A stretch of 64,000 nt of DNA from Hyphomicrobium sp. (GTDB lineage Bacteria > Pseudomonadota > Alphaproteobacteria > Rhizobiales > Hyphomicrobiaceae): positions 55,298 to 119,297 of the forward strand of contig NZ_RXIZ01000009.1 of NCBI RefSeq assembly GCF_003987855.1, in the 5' to 3' direction. Of the stretch, positions 1-7,924 are shown piece by piece; the first letter of the stretch is position 1, and every line of letters begins with the position of its first letter. Made by a program: the position numbers and the translations under genes. The notes beneath the pieces are model-generated. The model saw only the letters and a program-made list of their open reading frames with translations. It did not search any database and was not told the DNA's origin.

Positions 1-750
1 GAGCGCAACGGCGAAGAAGCCGGCTCGCGAGAGGCCGATGCTTTCGGCACGCCACCCTGACACATCCGCGACGACCGCCAGCTCAGGACTCGCAATGCGC
101 CCCGCGTCAGGCGAAGGTGTCGTAAGGGTGCGTCGGATTTCGTTCGTGCGAACTCGCAGACCGTCTGCCTCCGCTGCTTTCTCGCGAGCCGCTTGCTTCA
201 GCGCAGCCTGCTCGCAAAAACGCCGAGAGCCTGGTTTCACATTGAGCGGATTGCACGCCTCGGTCGTGCGCCAGCGCGCGTCGGTTTTGAAACCGTCGAT
301 CTCGGCTTCGATTGCAGTGAGAGGAGGGGGTGAGCCTAGCTCGACGATGCGGCTCTCAGCGGCACGCAGCTCGGCTCGCAAATCGGCTTCGATCTTGGAG
401 GCGTTGTTGACCTTGGCGTCCCTCGTGACACGCTCTATCGTCGTGATCGAGGCTGATGCCCAAAGCGAAAGAAAGATAAGCATCACAAAGACGACGCTGA
501 GCGCACCGGATGTCACTTTATGCGAGCTTGCCCACAGAGCGACAATTATCGCCGGCAAACCCACTTTGGCGACGTCTGCCACCGCCAGAGTCGTGCCGGT
601 CATCCAGGGCTCTGCTTCTGAAGCGGCCAGCGTGACCCCGTAGCGGTAGGCATAGACGATGCTGGCACCGGATGCGGCGAGCGCTATTGCCATCGCGATC
701 AGCCAGCCAGCAATCCGAAGTATAGCGAGAAGAAATTTCACGGGATGCAT
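1..750 (-). CDS. Hypothetical membrane protein with coiled-coil tail, partial at window edge
   Basis: An open frame of 250 codons runs without a stop from an ATG at 750 to the first base of the window, so the 3' end is missing. I translated it by hand. About three hydrophobic segments lie near residues 5-32, 58-75 and 84-105. A charged, Ala/Glu/Arg-rich region of coiled-coil character follows (about 110-215), with two Cys near residues 153 and 166. The start is uncertain: the ATG at 750 has little room for a ribosome binding site, while an in-frame GTG at 741 lies about 9 bases behind a CAGGG. I do not recognise the family. Its place beside a tRNA 3' end would fit an integrated element or phage-like gene, but no integrase is visible. 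Confidence 0.6.
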   Translation of the reverse strand, partial: MHPVKFLLAILRIAGWLIAMAIALAASGASIVYAYRYGVTLAASEAEPWMTGTTLAVADVAKVGLPAIIVALWASSHKVTSGALSVVFVMLIFLSLWASASITTIERVTRDAKVNNASKIEADLRAELRAAESRIVELGSPPPLTAIEAEIDGFKTDARWRTTEACNPLNVKPGSRRFCEQAALKQAAREKAAEADGLRVRTNEIRRTLTTPSPDAGRIASPELAVVADVSGWRAESIGLSRAGFFAVAL

Positions 751-1154
751 CCCTGTCTGTTGACGAAGGTGCCGAGCACTTCAGCAAGGAACGGCGTTGG
801 CAGCGGCTGAGACGGCTAGGAGCTCAACGATGGACTCGTATTCGGAAGGACGGTCAAGGATGCAGGTATCGTCATCCCCAGAGCGCTGAAATATTTGCTC
901 ACTGAGAAGCATTGTTTGCTGTGAAGCCAACTGTCTAGGATCGCGTGCTGAGCCGGTCACGCCGATCGACGAAATACGCGAATAAAAATGCCGACGAGAT
1001 GCAATTCCAGATGCGGGGGTTTCTGCGGCTGTGGATTCGGGCCGACTTCGGGCGCCGATCAAGGTCAGCGCTCTTTTGATGCGACGGCGCCTCTAAAGTG
1101 GACCTAACTGCGAGACTGGTAGATTTAGAAGTTTAGCTAACATATTGATTTCTC
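751..1154. other. Intergenic stretch between tRNA and the partial membrane gene
   Basis: This stretch of about 400 bases has no gene that I can support. A minus-strand frame ending at 781 could encode 43 residues from an ATG at 912 or 93 residues from a TTG at 1062. Neither start has a convincing ribosome binding site and the translation resembles no family I know. It is the side of the tRNA on which elements usually integrate. Confidence 0.4.
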
Positions 1155-1230
1155 TGGTGGGCCCGCCAGGACTCGAACCTGGAACCAGACGGTTATGAGC
1201 CGTCAGCTCTAACCATTGAGCTACGGGCCC
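1155..1230 (-). tRNA. tRNA with CAU anticodon, probably tRNA-Ile2 (lysidine-modified) or tRNA-Met
   Basis: The minus strand folds as a complete 76-base cloverleaf. The acceptor arms are GGGCCCG and CGGGCCC, the discriminator base is A, and CCA is encoded at 1157-1155. The D arm reads GTAGCTCAATGGTTAGAGC, the anticodon loop is CTCATAA (anticodon CAT) and the T arm contains GGTTCGAGTCC. The GGGCCC acceptor stem and the CTCATAA loop resemble the isoleucine species whose C34 is changed to lysidine by TilS, rather than initiator or elongator methionine tRNA. I cannot settle this from identity elements alone. The 3' end faces the partial membrane gene, the usual side for site-specific integration. 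Confidence 0.93.
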
Positions 1231-1322
1231 CTCGCGGTGCTTCTCTTATCAGATGTTTGCCGCGGGGACAGCCTCAACGACGCTTTTGTGGCAGGCAATC
1301 TGTCACTCCAATTCCTGGTCAA

Positions 1323-2084
1323 TCAACTCCGACCAGAAGCTCCACGTTTTTTGTAGAGTTCGTCGTAAGTCTTCCCGGTCGCCATCCGATAGGCGGTATT
1401 TCTGAGGCCGCGGAAATAGCGTTGCAGGCCGCGCCGGAGGGCCCATGCGGGGCGGGTCGGATCGCGAATGCTGTCGTGTACGATGACCGCATCGGGCGGA
1501 GCATCGTGCAATTCCAGTCCGGCGAATCTAATCGGCAAAGTCCCCACCGAATAAGTTTCCGGGCTGTCGGACATCGCCTGGATCAGCATGTATTCGGCGG
1601 AATTCCCCTTGCCCGCCCGGCGGCAGGCGGCCTCCCAGCCGGCGATGAATGCGTCCGACCCGATGTTGGGCCGAAGGAGGAGCACCCGCGTGGTGGGCTT
1701 CAGGGCTTGGCGGGAGCCCATGGAGGTTCCCTTGGTTCGCATGACCACGTCGCCGCGTGTTTGCAGGATGGCACCGATGTCGCCGCGTACGCGGCAATCA
1801 ACGTCCATGAAGACCAAAGTTTCAGCTGGATGATCGAGGCGCGCCTGCGCGAGAACCGTAGGCTTCTGGCGAGTCTGTGAATACCAATCACCGTCGAGGA
1901 GGGGACGCGCGTAAAGGTGATGAGAGATGCGGTGCTCGACGAGGTTGTTCGCGAAGGCCCTGGCGGCAGCCTCGTAATTGGGAGTGAAAAAGCCGACTAC
2001 CAAGAATTCCGAGCCGAACGACTGGCGAATGTCGGAACCTGTAGATGCGCTGTTGGCTTCGTCGCGAGCTTTCGTGTCGACCAT
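1323..2084 (-). CDS. Putative glycosyltransferase-like protein with DxD motif
   Basis: The product is 253 residues. A hydrophobic beta strand followed by FMDVDCRV places a DVD triplet at about residues 94-96, which is the pattern of a metal- and nucleotide-sugar-binding DxD motif in GT-A fold enzymes. The early strand EFLVVGFFTPNY also fits the start of such a fold. There is no signal peptide or membrane segment, so the protein is probably cytosolic. The sugar and acceptor cannot be told. I chose the ATG at 2084 because GGAAAAGAGA sits just before it; an in-frame TTG lies 13 codons upstream. The gene stands alone downstream of nothing related. The fold assignment is an inference from a short motif. 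Confidence 0.6.
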   Translation of the reverse strand: MVDTKARDEANSASTGSDIRQSFGSEFLVVGFFTPNYEAAARAFANNLVEHRISHHLYARPLLDGDWYSQTRQKPTVLAQARLDHPAETLVFMDVDCRVRGDIGAILQTRGDVVMRTKGTSMGSRQALKPTTRVLLLRPNIGSDAFIAGWEAACRRAGKGNSAEYMLIQAMSDSPETYSVGTLPIRFAGLELHDAPPDAVIVHDSIRDPTRPAWALRRGLQRYFRGLRNTAYRMATGKTYDELYKKRGASGRS

Positions 2085-2280
2085 TCTCTTTTCCGGCGCA
2101 GCATGAATGCGTCGAACGCCCAAGCGAGCAAAACGCGGCTCAAGCTATAGCAGGAGATACCGCCGTCGCAAGGCGCGCACCGAGGGGACAGGCGCGCCAT
2201 TCATGCCCTGGACAGTATTCTGCCCTCTTTTGTCCTCGAAGCGACTATAGCGACCAAGGGGAAAATGTCGGAGATACTTG

Positions 2281-3012
2281 ATGCTTAGCGCCCTGCGTTC
2301 CCGCCGCCTCCCTTCAGCACTTCAACTTGGCTGCATAACGGCGTTGCTCATGACGCCAGCAAGCCTTTTGCACGCGGAGGATAAGCCGATGGAACGAACA
2401 ATCACGGTTTCCGCGACGGGAACGGCGGAGGCCGAGCCTGACCGCGCGCGCATCACCTCCGGCGTATCGACGGAGGCTGCCACGGCCCGCGAAGCGCTGA
2501 CCAAGAACAGTGAGACGATGACGACGATCATCACGGAATTGAAGTCGAAGGGCATCGATCCGAAAGACATCCAGACCGCCTCGTTCAACGTCGAACCGGT
2601 CATGGATTATTCGAAGGAAGGCCAACCGCCGAAGGTGCGCGGCTATCGCGTCAGCAATCAGGTGGTGGTGCTCGTGCGCAAGCTTGGGCAGCTCGGCGAT
2701 ATTCTGGACAATGTCGTGAGCGCCGGCGCCAATCAAATACAAGGCCTTGCCTTCGAAGTGTCGAAGGAAGATGCGCTAAAGGACGATGCCCGCAAAGAAG
2801 CGGTGGCGAACGCACAGCGCCGGGCCAAGCTTTTGGCCGCTGCGGCAGGTACCGATGTCGGCGAGGTTCTCCAGATATCGGAGGAAACGAGTTCAAGCGG
2901 CCCGGTGATGTACGCGCCGCGTCTCGCAAAAGCCGCTGCTTCATCGGTTCCGATCGAGACCGGCACAAGCACGCTCGAAGCGCGCGTGACGATCACCTGG
3001 GCGCTGAAGTAG
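2281..3012 (+). CDS. SIMPL (DUF541) domain periplasmic protein
   Basis: The product is 243 residues. A signal peptide covers about residues 1-32, ending near LLHA. The mature part begins with ERTITVSATGTAEAEPDRA, the hallmark opening of SIMPL/DUF541 proteins, and the family pattern continues to a C-terminal LEARVTITW strand. Family members are periplasmic or outer-membrane associated; E. coli YggE has been linked to lower oxidative stress, but the molecular activity is unclear. The ATG at 2281 is preceded by GGAG at a 7-base distance. An adjacent TTG immediately upstream is less likely. The gene is monocistronic, tail to tail with the nitrilase-like gene 12 bases away. Confidence 0.88.
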   Translation: MLSALRSRRLPSALQLGCITALLMTPASLLHAEDKPMERTITVSATGTAEAEPDRARITSGVSTEAATAREALTKNSETMTTIITELKSKGIDPKDIQTASFNVEPVMDYSKEGQPPKVRGYRVSNQVVVLVRKLGQLGDILDNVVSAGANQIQGLAFEVSKEDALKDDARKEAVANAQRRAKLLAAAAGTDVGEVLQISEETSSSGPVMYAPRLAKAAASSVPIETGTSTLEARVTITWALK

Positions 3013-3024
3013 TACCTTTGGTCT

Positions 3025-3930
3025 CTAGGAAAGCCGGACGACTTCGACGGCGACCTTCGGCGTTGGAGCCCCTGGCTGGATCGACCAATCGCCGAAATTG
3101 TGCATCTCGCCGGTCTCGCGCACGCGCCGTAGCCGCGCAATGTCGATCTCTGCGGTCACCCATTCCGCGGCATTAAGTGTTCCTTGGGCCAGCACGCCGG
3201 TGTCGGAGACACCGTTCTCGGACGGGACGTAAATTCCGGCGGCTCCGGCGTTGAAGTCGACGGCGGGCGACCACGGTGCGTCGCCCACGATCGGGCTTTG
3301 CACGGAAGCAATCGTATTTTCCAGCGCGCGGGCCATCGAGCCCGTGCGAACGCGGTGATAGCCGGAAACGCGCTCCGTGCATGAGGGCACAAGCAAGACC
3401 TCTGCACCTGCTTCAGCCATGGCGCGCGCGATGAGTGGGAACTCGCTGTCGTAGCAGATCGCAATGCCGAACGCGCCGATCGCCGTCTCGAAGACGCGCA
3501 CCTCTTTGCCTGCGGTCACGCCCCAGGAGTGCTCGAACGGAGTCATGATCAGCTTCTCTTGAACGCCGACAGTCTCGTTCGGGGTGACAAGCTGAGCTGA
3601 ATTGACGAAGCGCCCATCTGCCTTCTTCTCGGGACCGGAGCCGACGAGAATATGCACCTTGTGCTTTTTCGCGAGTTCGACGTGGAATTGAACTCGTTGA
3701 TCCTTGATCTCCGCGACCTTGGTGAGCGTCGCCTGCAGATCACCGTATACTTCGGGGCCAAAGCATGCCGCCTGCTCGATGGCAGCGTACTCGGGGAACA
3801 CGAGAAGCTCTGCGCCGGTCGCCGCGCCATTCTTGACCCAAAGCGCAATCTTCTCCTCCCACTCGGCAAGCGTTTTGGGCTGACCGATCGGGTATTGAGA
3901 GCTTGCGACCTTGAGTGCCTTGTGATGCAT
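3025..3930 (-). CDS. Carbon-nitrogen hydrolase (nitrilase superfamily)
   Basis: The 301-residue protein carries the Glu-Lys-Cys catalytic triad of the superfamily: Glu47 in FPEYA, Lys126 in EKLIMTPFE and Cys159 in ICYDSEFP. Members hydrolyse nitriles, amides or carbamoyl groups through a thioimidate or thioester on the Cys. The substrate cannot be read from sequence. There is no export signal. Its ATG overlaps the stop of the upstream GNAT gene by one base (TGATG), so the two are translationally coupled. Together with the ketosteroid isomerase-like gene they form a three-gene unit, which suggests one pathway acting on a small amide or amine, though no member is characterised to my knowledge. 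Confidence 0.9.
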   Translation of the reverse strand: MHHKALKVASSQYPIGQPKTLAEWEEKIALWVKNGAATGAELLVFPEYAAIEQAACFGPEVYGDLQATLTKVAEIKDQRVQFHVELAKKHKVHILVGSGPEKKADGRFVNSAQLVTPNETVGVQEKLIMTPFEHSWGVTAGKEVRVFETAIGAFGIAICYDSEFPLIARAMAEAGAEVLLVPSCTERVSGYHRVRTGSMARALENTIASVQSPIVGDAPWSPAVDFNAGAAGIYVPSENGVSDTGVLAQGTLNAAEWVTAEIDIARLRRVRETGEMHNFGDWSIQPGAPTPKVAVEVVRLS

Positions 3931-4538
3931 CAGAGCTTCTTCATCCAGAACTGCATTTGATGGGTCGTCTCGCCTGGCTGATCAACATCCTGCCAATCAT
4001 ACGTGGCGACCAGCCCTTCCACTGGCTCGTAGCCCCGCTTTCTCCAGAACGGATCAAGTGGGGCATAATCTTTAGGTTTCAACGGGTGATCGTCTGGCCG
4101 CACGACACGGCAGAACGTGGAGTGGGTGAAGCCGCCGAGCTTCTTTGCTTGGGCCTCGCGCCCGTCGAAGAAGGCGTGACCCAGACCGTGGCCGCGATGG
4201 CTTTTCAGCAGAACGCTTTCGCCGCAGTAGAAGATCTTCGAGATATCGTAGCCGGCCTTCTTGAATGGCTCTCCGAACTCATCGGCGTGCTCGATCATAG
4301 GAGCACCGGTCGACGCGCCTACCATTTGGTCGCCATCGTAAGCACAAACCACGACGGCGCCTTTGGCTTTGGCGAACTTCTCCAGGTACTTCTCTTCGTA
4401 TTCCAGCGTGCCTTGGTAGAGATAAGGCCAGTCGCGAAACACGATGATCCGAAGCCGGCTGAGATCGGGAAGGACGGAAAGAATATCCGCTCCCGTTACC
4501 GATTTGACTTCGAGCTTCTTCTTTTCTTCGGCCGCCAT
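3930..4538 (-). CDS. GNAT family N-acetyltransferase
   Basis: The 202-residue protein has the acetyl-CoA pyrophosphate-binding loop RGHGLG at residues 115-120, flanked by the expected strand (KIFYCGESVLL) and helix (HAFFDGREAQAKKLG). This is the GNAT motif A. The C-terminal part, with WRKRGYEPVEGL, matches the usual closing strands. It should transfer an acyl group from CoA to an amine in the cytosol, but the acceptor is unknown. The gene lies 11 bases after the ketosteroid isomerase-like gene and overlaps the nitrilase-like gene by one base, so all three are probably one transcript from a promoter between 4981 and 5111. Confidence 0.87.
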   Translation of the reverse strand: MAAEEKKKLEVKSVTGADILSVLPDLSRLRIIVFRDWPYLYQGTLEYEEKYLEKFAKAKGAVVVCAYDGDQMVGASTGAPMIEHADEFGEPFKKAGYDISKIFYCGESVLLKSHRGHGLGHAFFDGREAQAKKLGGFTHSTFCRVVRPDDHPLKPKDYAPLDPFWRKRGYEPVEGLVATYDWQDVDQPGETTHQMQFWMKKL

Positions 4539-4549
4539 GCTTCGTTCCC

Positions 4550-4981
4550 TCAGCCAGCGACTTGAGCGATCCAGTCGGTGAGATTGTAATAGGTCGTCAC
4601 CCGGGCGATCTTGCCATCGCGAATTGCGAAGAACGTTCCGGCGGGCAGCACGTACTTTTGGCCAACGGCGTCAGGCAGCCCTTCCTCGGTGTTCTTGTAG
4701 GTGCCGTGCACGTTGAATTCGGCCGATGCACGTGTGGCATCCTTAGATACCATAACGACGATGTCTTTAAGCTCTTCCTTGTAATTGTGGGTCATGCGCG
4801 CATTGAAGGCGCGAAATTTCTCGATGCCCTGACGGCGCTCGCCCTGGTTAACGTCGTGGATGACGTCATCGGTCAGGTAATTGAGCATCGCGTCGGTGTC
4901 GCCGCGATTGAAGGCGGCGTAGTAGTCGCGAATGAGGGCTGCCGTTGCTGAGCGGGCTTCGGATTCGGAATTGTCGGACAT
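4550..4981 (-). CDS. SnoaL-like / ketosteroid isomerase-related protein
   Basis: The 143-residue protein opens with a helix ending in YYAAFNRGDTDAMLNYLTDDV, the typical first half of the NTF2-like alpha+beta cone fold, and ends with FFAIRDGKIARVTTYYNLTDWI, the typical last strands. Such proteins are isomerases, cyclases, hydrolases or simple binding pockets; the substrate is unknown. I chose the ATG at 4981, which has CCGGAG about 9 bases upstream, over the longer frame that starts at 5089 and lacks family character. It is the first gene of the unit with the GNAT and nitrilase-like genes, and is divergent from the TIGR02466-type gene with 129 bases between the starts. Confidence 0.85.
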   Translation of the reverse strand: MSDNSESEARSATAALIRDYYAAFNRGDTDAMLNYLTDDVIHDVNQGERRQGIEKFRAFNARMTHNYKEELKDIVVMVSKDATRASAEFNVHGTYKNTEEGLPDAVGQKYVLPAGTFFAIRDGKIARVTTYYNLTDWIAQVAG

Positions 4982-5110
4982 CAGGAGTTTCTCCGGTCGG
5001 CTTTTTTGCGATTCGATCTTGGGGGGTCTTAGCAGGTCGGCTCCCACCCTTCCATGCGCAAGGATGCTGGGGTAAACGCGACATTTCACCTTCCATTTGG
5101 GGGCTAGGTC

Positions 5111-5731
5111 ATGGCGCGCGTACAGGAGCTTTTCGTCACCCAGATTTACCGTGAGGAGCTCGCGCGAGGTGCGACGTCTCAGCTGGTATCCGAACTGCTA
5201 ACTGCGGCGGAGGAGATATCCGGTGCCGACCGGGCGGGACAAAATTGGTCTAAAGCCAATGATTATCCTGGATATACATCTTATGCCTCGCTGAACGATC
5301 TGCCCGTCCGAGATCCGACTTTCGCTGACCTCGTCGCTGTTCTGGACCGGCACGTCGCGGGCTTCGCTCGCACGCTTGAGTTCGATCTCGATGGGCGAGC
5401 GCTGGTTCTCGACAGTCTTTGGATCAATGTTCTGAAGCCAGGCGGTCACCATAGCGCGCATATCCACCCGCACTCGGTAATCAGCGGCACGCTGTACCTT
5501 GCCGTTCCCAAAGATGCGAGCGCGATCAAATATGAAGATCCCAGACTGCCCATGCTGATGGCCGCGCCACCGCGTAAGTCCACAGCGAAGGATAAGAACA
5601 AGACCTTTGTTTCGGTGGCGCCGTCGCCAGGTACGCTCCTTCTTTGGGAAAGCTGGCTCCGGCATGAAGTGCCGATCAATCACGCCAAAGCCGAACGCGT
5701 TTCGGTAAGTTTCAATTATCGCCTTGAGTAG
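5111..5731 (+). CDS. TIGR02466-type putative 2OG-Fe(II) oxygenase-like protein
   Basis: The 206-residue protein resembles the TIGR02466 family: ELFVTQIYREEL near the start, then WINVLKPGGHHSAHIHPHSVISGTLY in the middle and a late LLLWESWLRHEVPINHAKAERVSVSFNY. The second stretch supplies a His cluster and the last a His and an Arg, as in double-stranded beta-helix dioxygenases that bind Fe(II) and 2-oxoglutarate. The pattern supports an oxygenase fold, but activity is not shown for the family as far as I know. There is no signal peptide. The gene is single, divergent from the three-gene nitrilase unit, and ends six bases from the stop of the convergent carboxymuconolactone decarboxylase-like gene. 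Confidence 0.78.
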   Translation: MARVQELFVTQIYREELARGATSQLVSELLTAAEEISGADRAGQNWSKANDYPGYTSYASLNDLPVRDPTFADLVAVLDRHVAGFARTLEFDLDGRALVLDSLWINVLKPGGHHSAHIHPHSVISGTLYLAVPKDASAIKYEDPRLPMLMAAPPRKSTAKDKNKTFVSVAPSPGTLLLWESWLRHEVPINHAKAERVSVSFNYRLE

Positions 5732-5737
5732 CCCGGC

Positions 5738-6313
5738 TCAGTCCGCCGTGCCGTCTTGAGGAAGCGGCACGTCGAAGCCGTTCAGGACCACCGAGACGGT
5801 ACAATAGAGGCCGACCAAATAGATGAACTCGGCCGCTCCGTCTTCGCCGAACGCGGCGACTGCACGTTTGTATGTCAACGCGGGGAGTGTGCTTCCCGTC
5901 ACTAGGCTCGAAGCAAGGTCGTAGGCGACTGCTTCTTCACTCGTCAAATCGGTCGGCCGATTGCCGGAGATGATTGTGGTGATCTTGTCGTCCGGCAGGC
6001 CGCGGAGCTCTGCGATAAGGACGTGAGCATATAACTCGTACGCTGCGTGGAACTTCGTGCCCGTCACGAGAATGGCGATCTCGCGGACGGTGCGCGGCAG
6101 CTTCGGCGACGATGACATCGCCTTCGTGTATTCCCAAACGGGGCCACCAAATTTCGGAAAGCGAAGCCAAGGGTTCCAAGGGCCGATCAGCTGGCCATTC
6201 TCGTTGATGGCAGTGAAGCCTTTGAAGTTGGCCTCGATGCCCTTTTTCATATCGTCGTAGAGAGACTTCTGTTCGGGTGTCAGCGTGTCGGTTGGGATGA
6301 GGGGGAGGCGCAT
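5738..6313 (-). CDS. Carboxymuconolactone decarboxylase family protein
   Basis: The product is 191 residues. The core PRTVREIAILVTGTKFHAAYELYAHVLIA resembles the AhpD/CMD helix pair in which such proteins bind substrate or carry redox cysteines. No CxxC is present here, so it is not an AhpD-like peroxidase. Family members include decarboxylases of the protocatechuate pathway and many proteins of unknown role. No aromatic catabolic genes lie nearby. I chose the ATG at 6313, preceded by GGAG at 8 bases, over two upstream frames. It lies 78 bases before the yjbQ stop on the same strand, but co-transcription cannot be judged. Confidence 0.82.
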   Translation of the reverse strand: MRLPLIPTDTLTPEQKSLYDDMKKGIEANFKGFTAINENGQLIGPWNPWLRFPKFGGPVWEYTKAMSSSPKLPRTVREIAILVTGTKFHAAYELYAHVLIAELRGLPDDKITTIISGNRPTDLTSEEAVAYDLASSLVTGSTLPALTYKRAVAAFGEDGAAEFIYLVGLYCTVSVVLNGFDVPLPQDGTAD

Positions 6314-6391
6314 GAAAAACTCCATTTGAAGGCGACGGCAGCAAGCGCAGTGTGCGAGTAGCTGTGTTTCACGCTCATGCAAAAGAAGGCG

Positions 6392-6811
6392 TTAATCGCC
6401 GATGACGTGCACGATCACTTCGCGCGTATGGGGTCGAGCACGATGCTCAAAAAGGTAAATGCCTTGCCAGGTTCCGAGCATCAGCCGTCCGTTGGCGATG
6501 GGGATCGTCAGCGTCGATTGCGTCAGTGCGCTTTTGACGTGAGCAGGCATGTCATCTGGCCCTTCGGCGCGATGGACGAATAGCGGATCGCCGTCCGGTA
6601 CCAAACGCTTGAAGAATGCGATCAGGTCCCGCTGCACGTCGGAATCCGCGTTCTCTTGGATCAGCAGCGATGCCGAGGTGTGGCGGCAGAAAATGTGGAC
6701 CAAGCCCACTTCGATTTCAGAATTCCCAACGATTTGGACGACATCGAGAGTGAACTCGCTGAGACCCTGGCCCCGGGTCTCTATCGTCAACGTTTGCTGG
6801 TGTTGTCGCAT
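6392..6811 (-). CDS. YjbQ/UPF0047 family protein
   Basis: The 139-residue protein is a full-length UPF0047 member. The opening TLTIETRGQGLSEFT, the central VHIFCRHTSASLLIQENAD and the late LMLGTWQGIYLFEHR are the family's signature blocks, with the conserved His-Thr-Ser-Ala core likely at the active site. E. coli YjbQ has weak thiamine-phosphate synthase activity, but the true role is not settled. The protein has no export signal. Its start is only 37 bases from the start of the divergent Gre-family gene, which is unusually tight. Confidence 0.9.
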   Translation of the reverse strand: MRQHQQTLTIETRGQGLSEFTLDVVQIVGNSEIEVGLVHIFCRHTSASLLIQENADSDVQRDLIAFFKRLVPDGDPLFVHRAEGPDDMPAHVKSALTQSTLTIPIANGRLMLGTWQGIYLFEHRARPHTREVIVHVIGD

Positions 6812-6848
6812 TCTGGTACCGGCCCTGGAAAATGCTTATATTGGCTCG

Positions 6849-7307
6849 ATGAGCAGAGCATTTGTGAGAGAATCCGACGCCGTGGAAGAGCTTCCCGAGA
6901 AGCTCGTCTCGGAACATCGGAACTTGGTGACGCCGGAAGGCTTAGCCCTGATCGAGGCCGAGGTCGAACGTCTTCAGGACGAGCTTGCGGCGGGTCAGCG
7001 TTCGGGCGACCGAGACGCAATCCAGCGCACCTCGCGAGATTTGCGCTATTGGACTCAACGGCTGACGACCGCGGAAGTTCAGGCCGCGCCCTCCAACGCC
7101 TCCGTCGTCTCGTTCGGTTCGACTGTCACGCTGGAACGCGACGATGGCCGTGTGCAGACCTTCCGCATCGTCGGCGAGGACGAATCCGATCCCGCCAAGG
7201 GAAGGATCTCGTACGTCTCGCCACTCGCCCAGGCGCTAATGGAAAAGAGCGTGGGTGATACGGTGACCGCCGGCGCTGGCGAGGCGGAAATCATCACAAT
7301 CGAATAG
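6849..7307 (+). CDS. GreA/GreB family transcription elongation factor-like protein
   Basis: The product is 152 residues. Residues 26-80 (LVTPEGLALIEAEVERLQDEL onward) form the N-terminal coiled coil, and residues 88-150 form the FKBP-like C-terminal domain (SVVSFGSTVTLERDDGRVQTFRIVGEDE, then GRISYVSPLAQALMEKSVGD). Gre factors stimulate transcript cleavage by backtracked RNA polymerase through acidic residues at the coiled-coil tip. The tip here reads SGDRDAIQR, and whether it keeps the acidic pair is unclear. The start MSRAFV is the usual one for this alphaproteobacterial subgroup, though no clear ribosome binding site precedes it. A canonical greA lies at 24208, so this is a second, diverged member. 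Confidence 0.87.
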   Translation: MSRAFVRESDAVEELPEKLVSEHRNLVTPEGLALIEAEVERLQDELAAGQRSGDRDAIQRTSRDLRYWTQRLTTAEVQAAPSNASVVSFGSTVTLERDDGRVQTFRIVGEDESDPAKGRISYVSPLAQALMEKSVGDTVTAGAGEAEIITIE

Positions 7308-7317
7308 TGGCAGCCGG

Positions 7318-7809
7318 CTAGTCGCTGGTTGACGCCGGCATGAGCTTCCGCATGGCCTGTTCGATCTCGGGAACGCTCATGTCACGCAGATGCGTTGCGA
7401 TAGACCATTTGTGGCCGAATGGATCCTCGATGATGCCGTACCGGTCGCCCCAGAACATGTCTTCGACAGGCATTCGGAGTAGCGCGCCAGCTTTTACGGC
7501 ACGCTCGACGAACGCGTCGACATCGGAAACGTAGAGGTGGATGGTCACGGGGCTGCCGCCGAGAGTGAGGGGCGAAACGGCGCCCCACTCGGGCAATTCA
7601 TCGACAAGCATCACGCTGGCGCTCCCGATCTTGATGGCCGCGTGCATGAGCTTGCCGTTTGCTCCGGCGAGCCGCATCGACTCGGTCGCACCGAAAGCAT
7701 TTTTGTAGAACTCAATGGCGTCCGCTGCACTTGCGCACACGAGGTGAGGCGTGACGGGTTGGCAGTCCTCCCTGCGGATGCCTCCCGGCTCTTCTTGAAT
7801 TTGGGACAT
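7318..7809 (-). CDS. VOC family (glyoxalase/PhnB-like) protein
   Basis: The product is 163 residues with the two beta-alpha-beta-beta-beta modules of the vicinal oxygen chelate fold. The first is VTPHLVCASAADAIEFYKNAFGA, the PhnB-like signature, and the second is TIHLYVSDVDAFVERAVKAGA, ending with WGDRYGIIEDPFGHKWSIATH. VOC proteins bind a metal and act as isomerases, dioxygenases or resistance proteins; the substrate is unknown. The ATG at 7809 has a strong GGAGGAG upstream, so the 22 extra residues of the longer frame are not used. It converges on the Gre-family gene, with 10 bases between the stops. Confidence 0.86.
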   Translation of the reverse strand: MSQIQEEPGGIRREDCQPVTPHLVCASAADAIEFYKNAFGATESMRLAGANGKLMHAAIKIGSASVMLVDELPEWGAVSPLTLGGSPVTIHLYVSDVDAFVERAVKAGALLRMPVEDMFWGDRYGIIEDPFGHKWSIATHLRDMSVPEIEQAMRKLMPASTSD

Positions 7810-7924
7810 TTCGCTCCTCCAGAATTTGGCGTTATTTTTAGGGAGGCGCAACGGCGCGATCCCGCCAGGGATCATTCAGGCAAATAACGGCCCATTGAAG
7901 AACGCGATCGTTCGAAGGTATCGC

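Noticed and set aside
38..643. A 201-codon plus-strand frame at the left edge.
   Set aside because: It overlaps an uninterrupted 250-codon minus-strand frame with membrane segments. The plus-strand product is rich in Ser, Arg and Ala without family character, as expected of a shadow frame.
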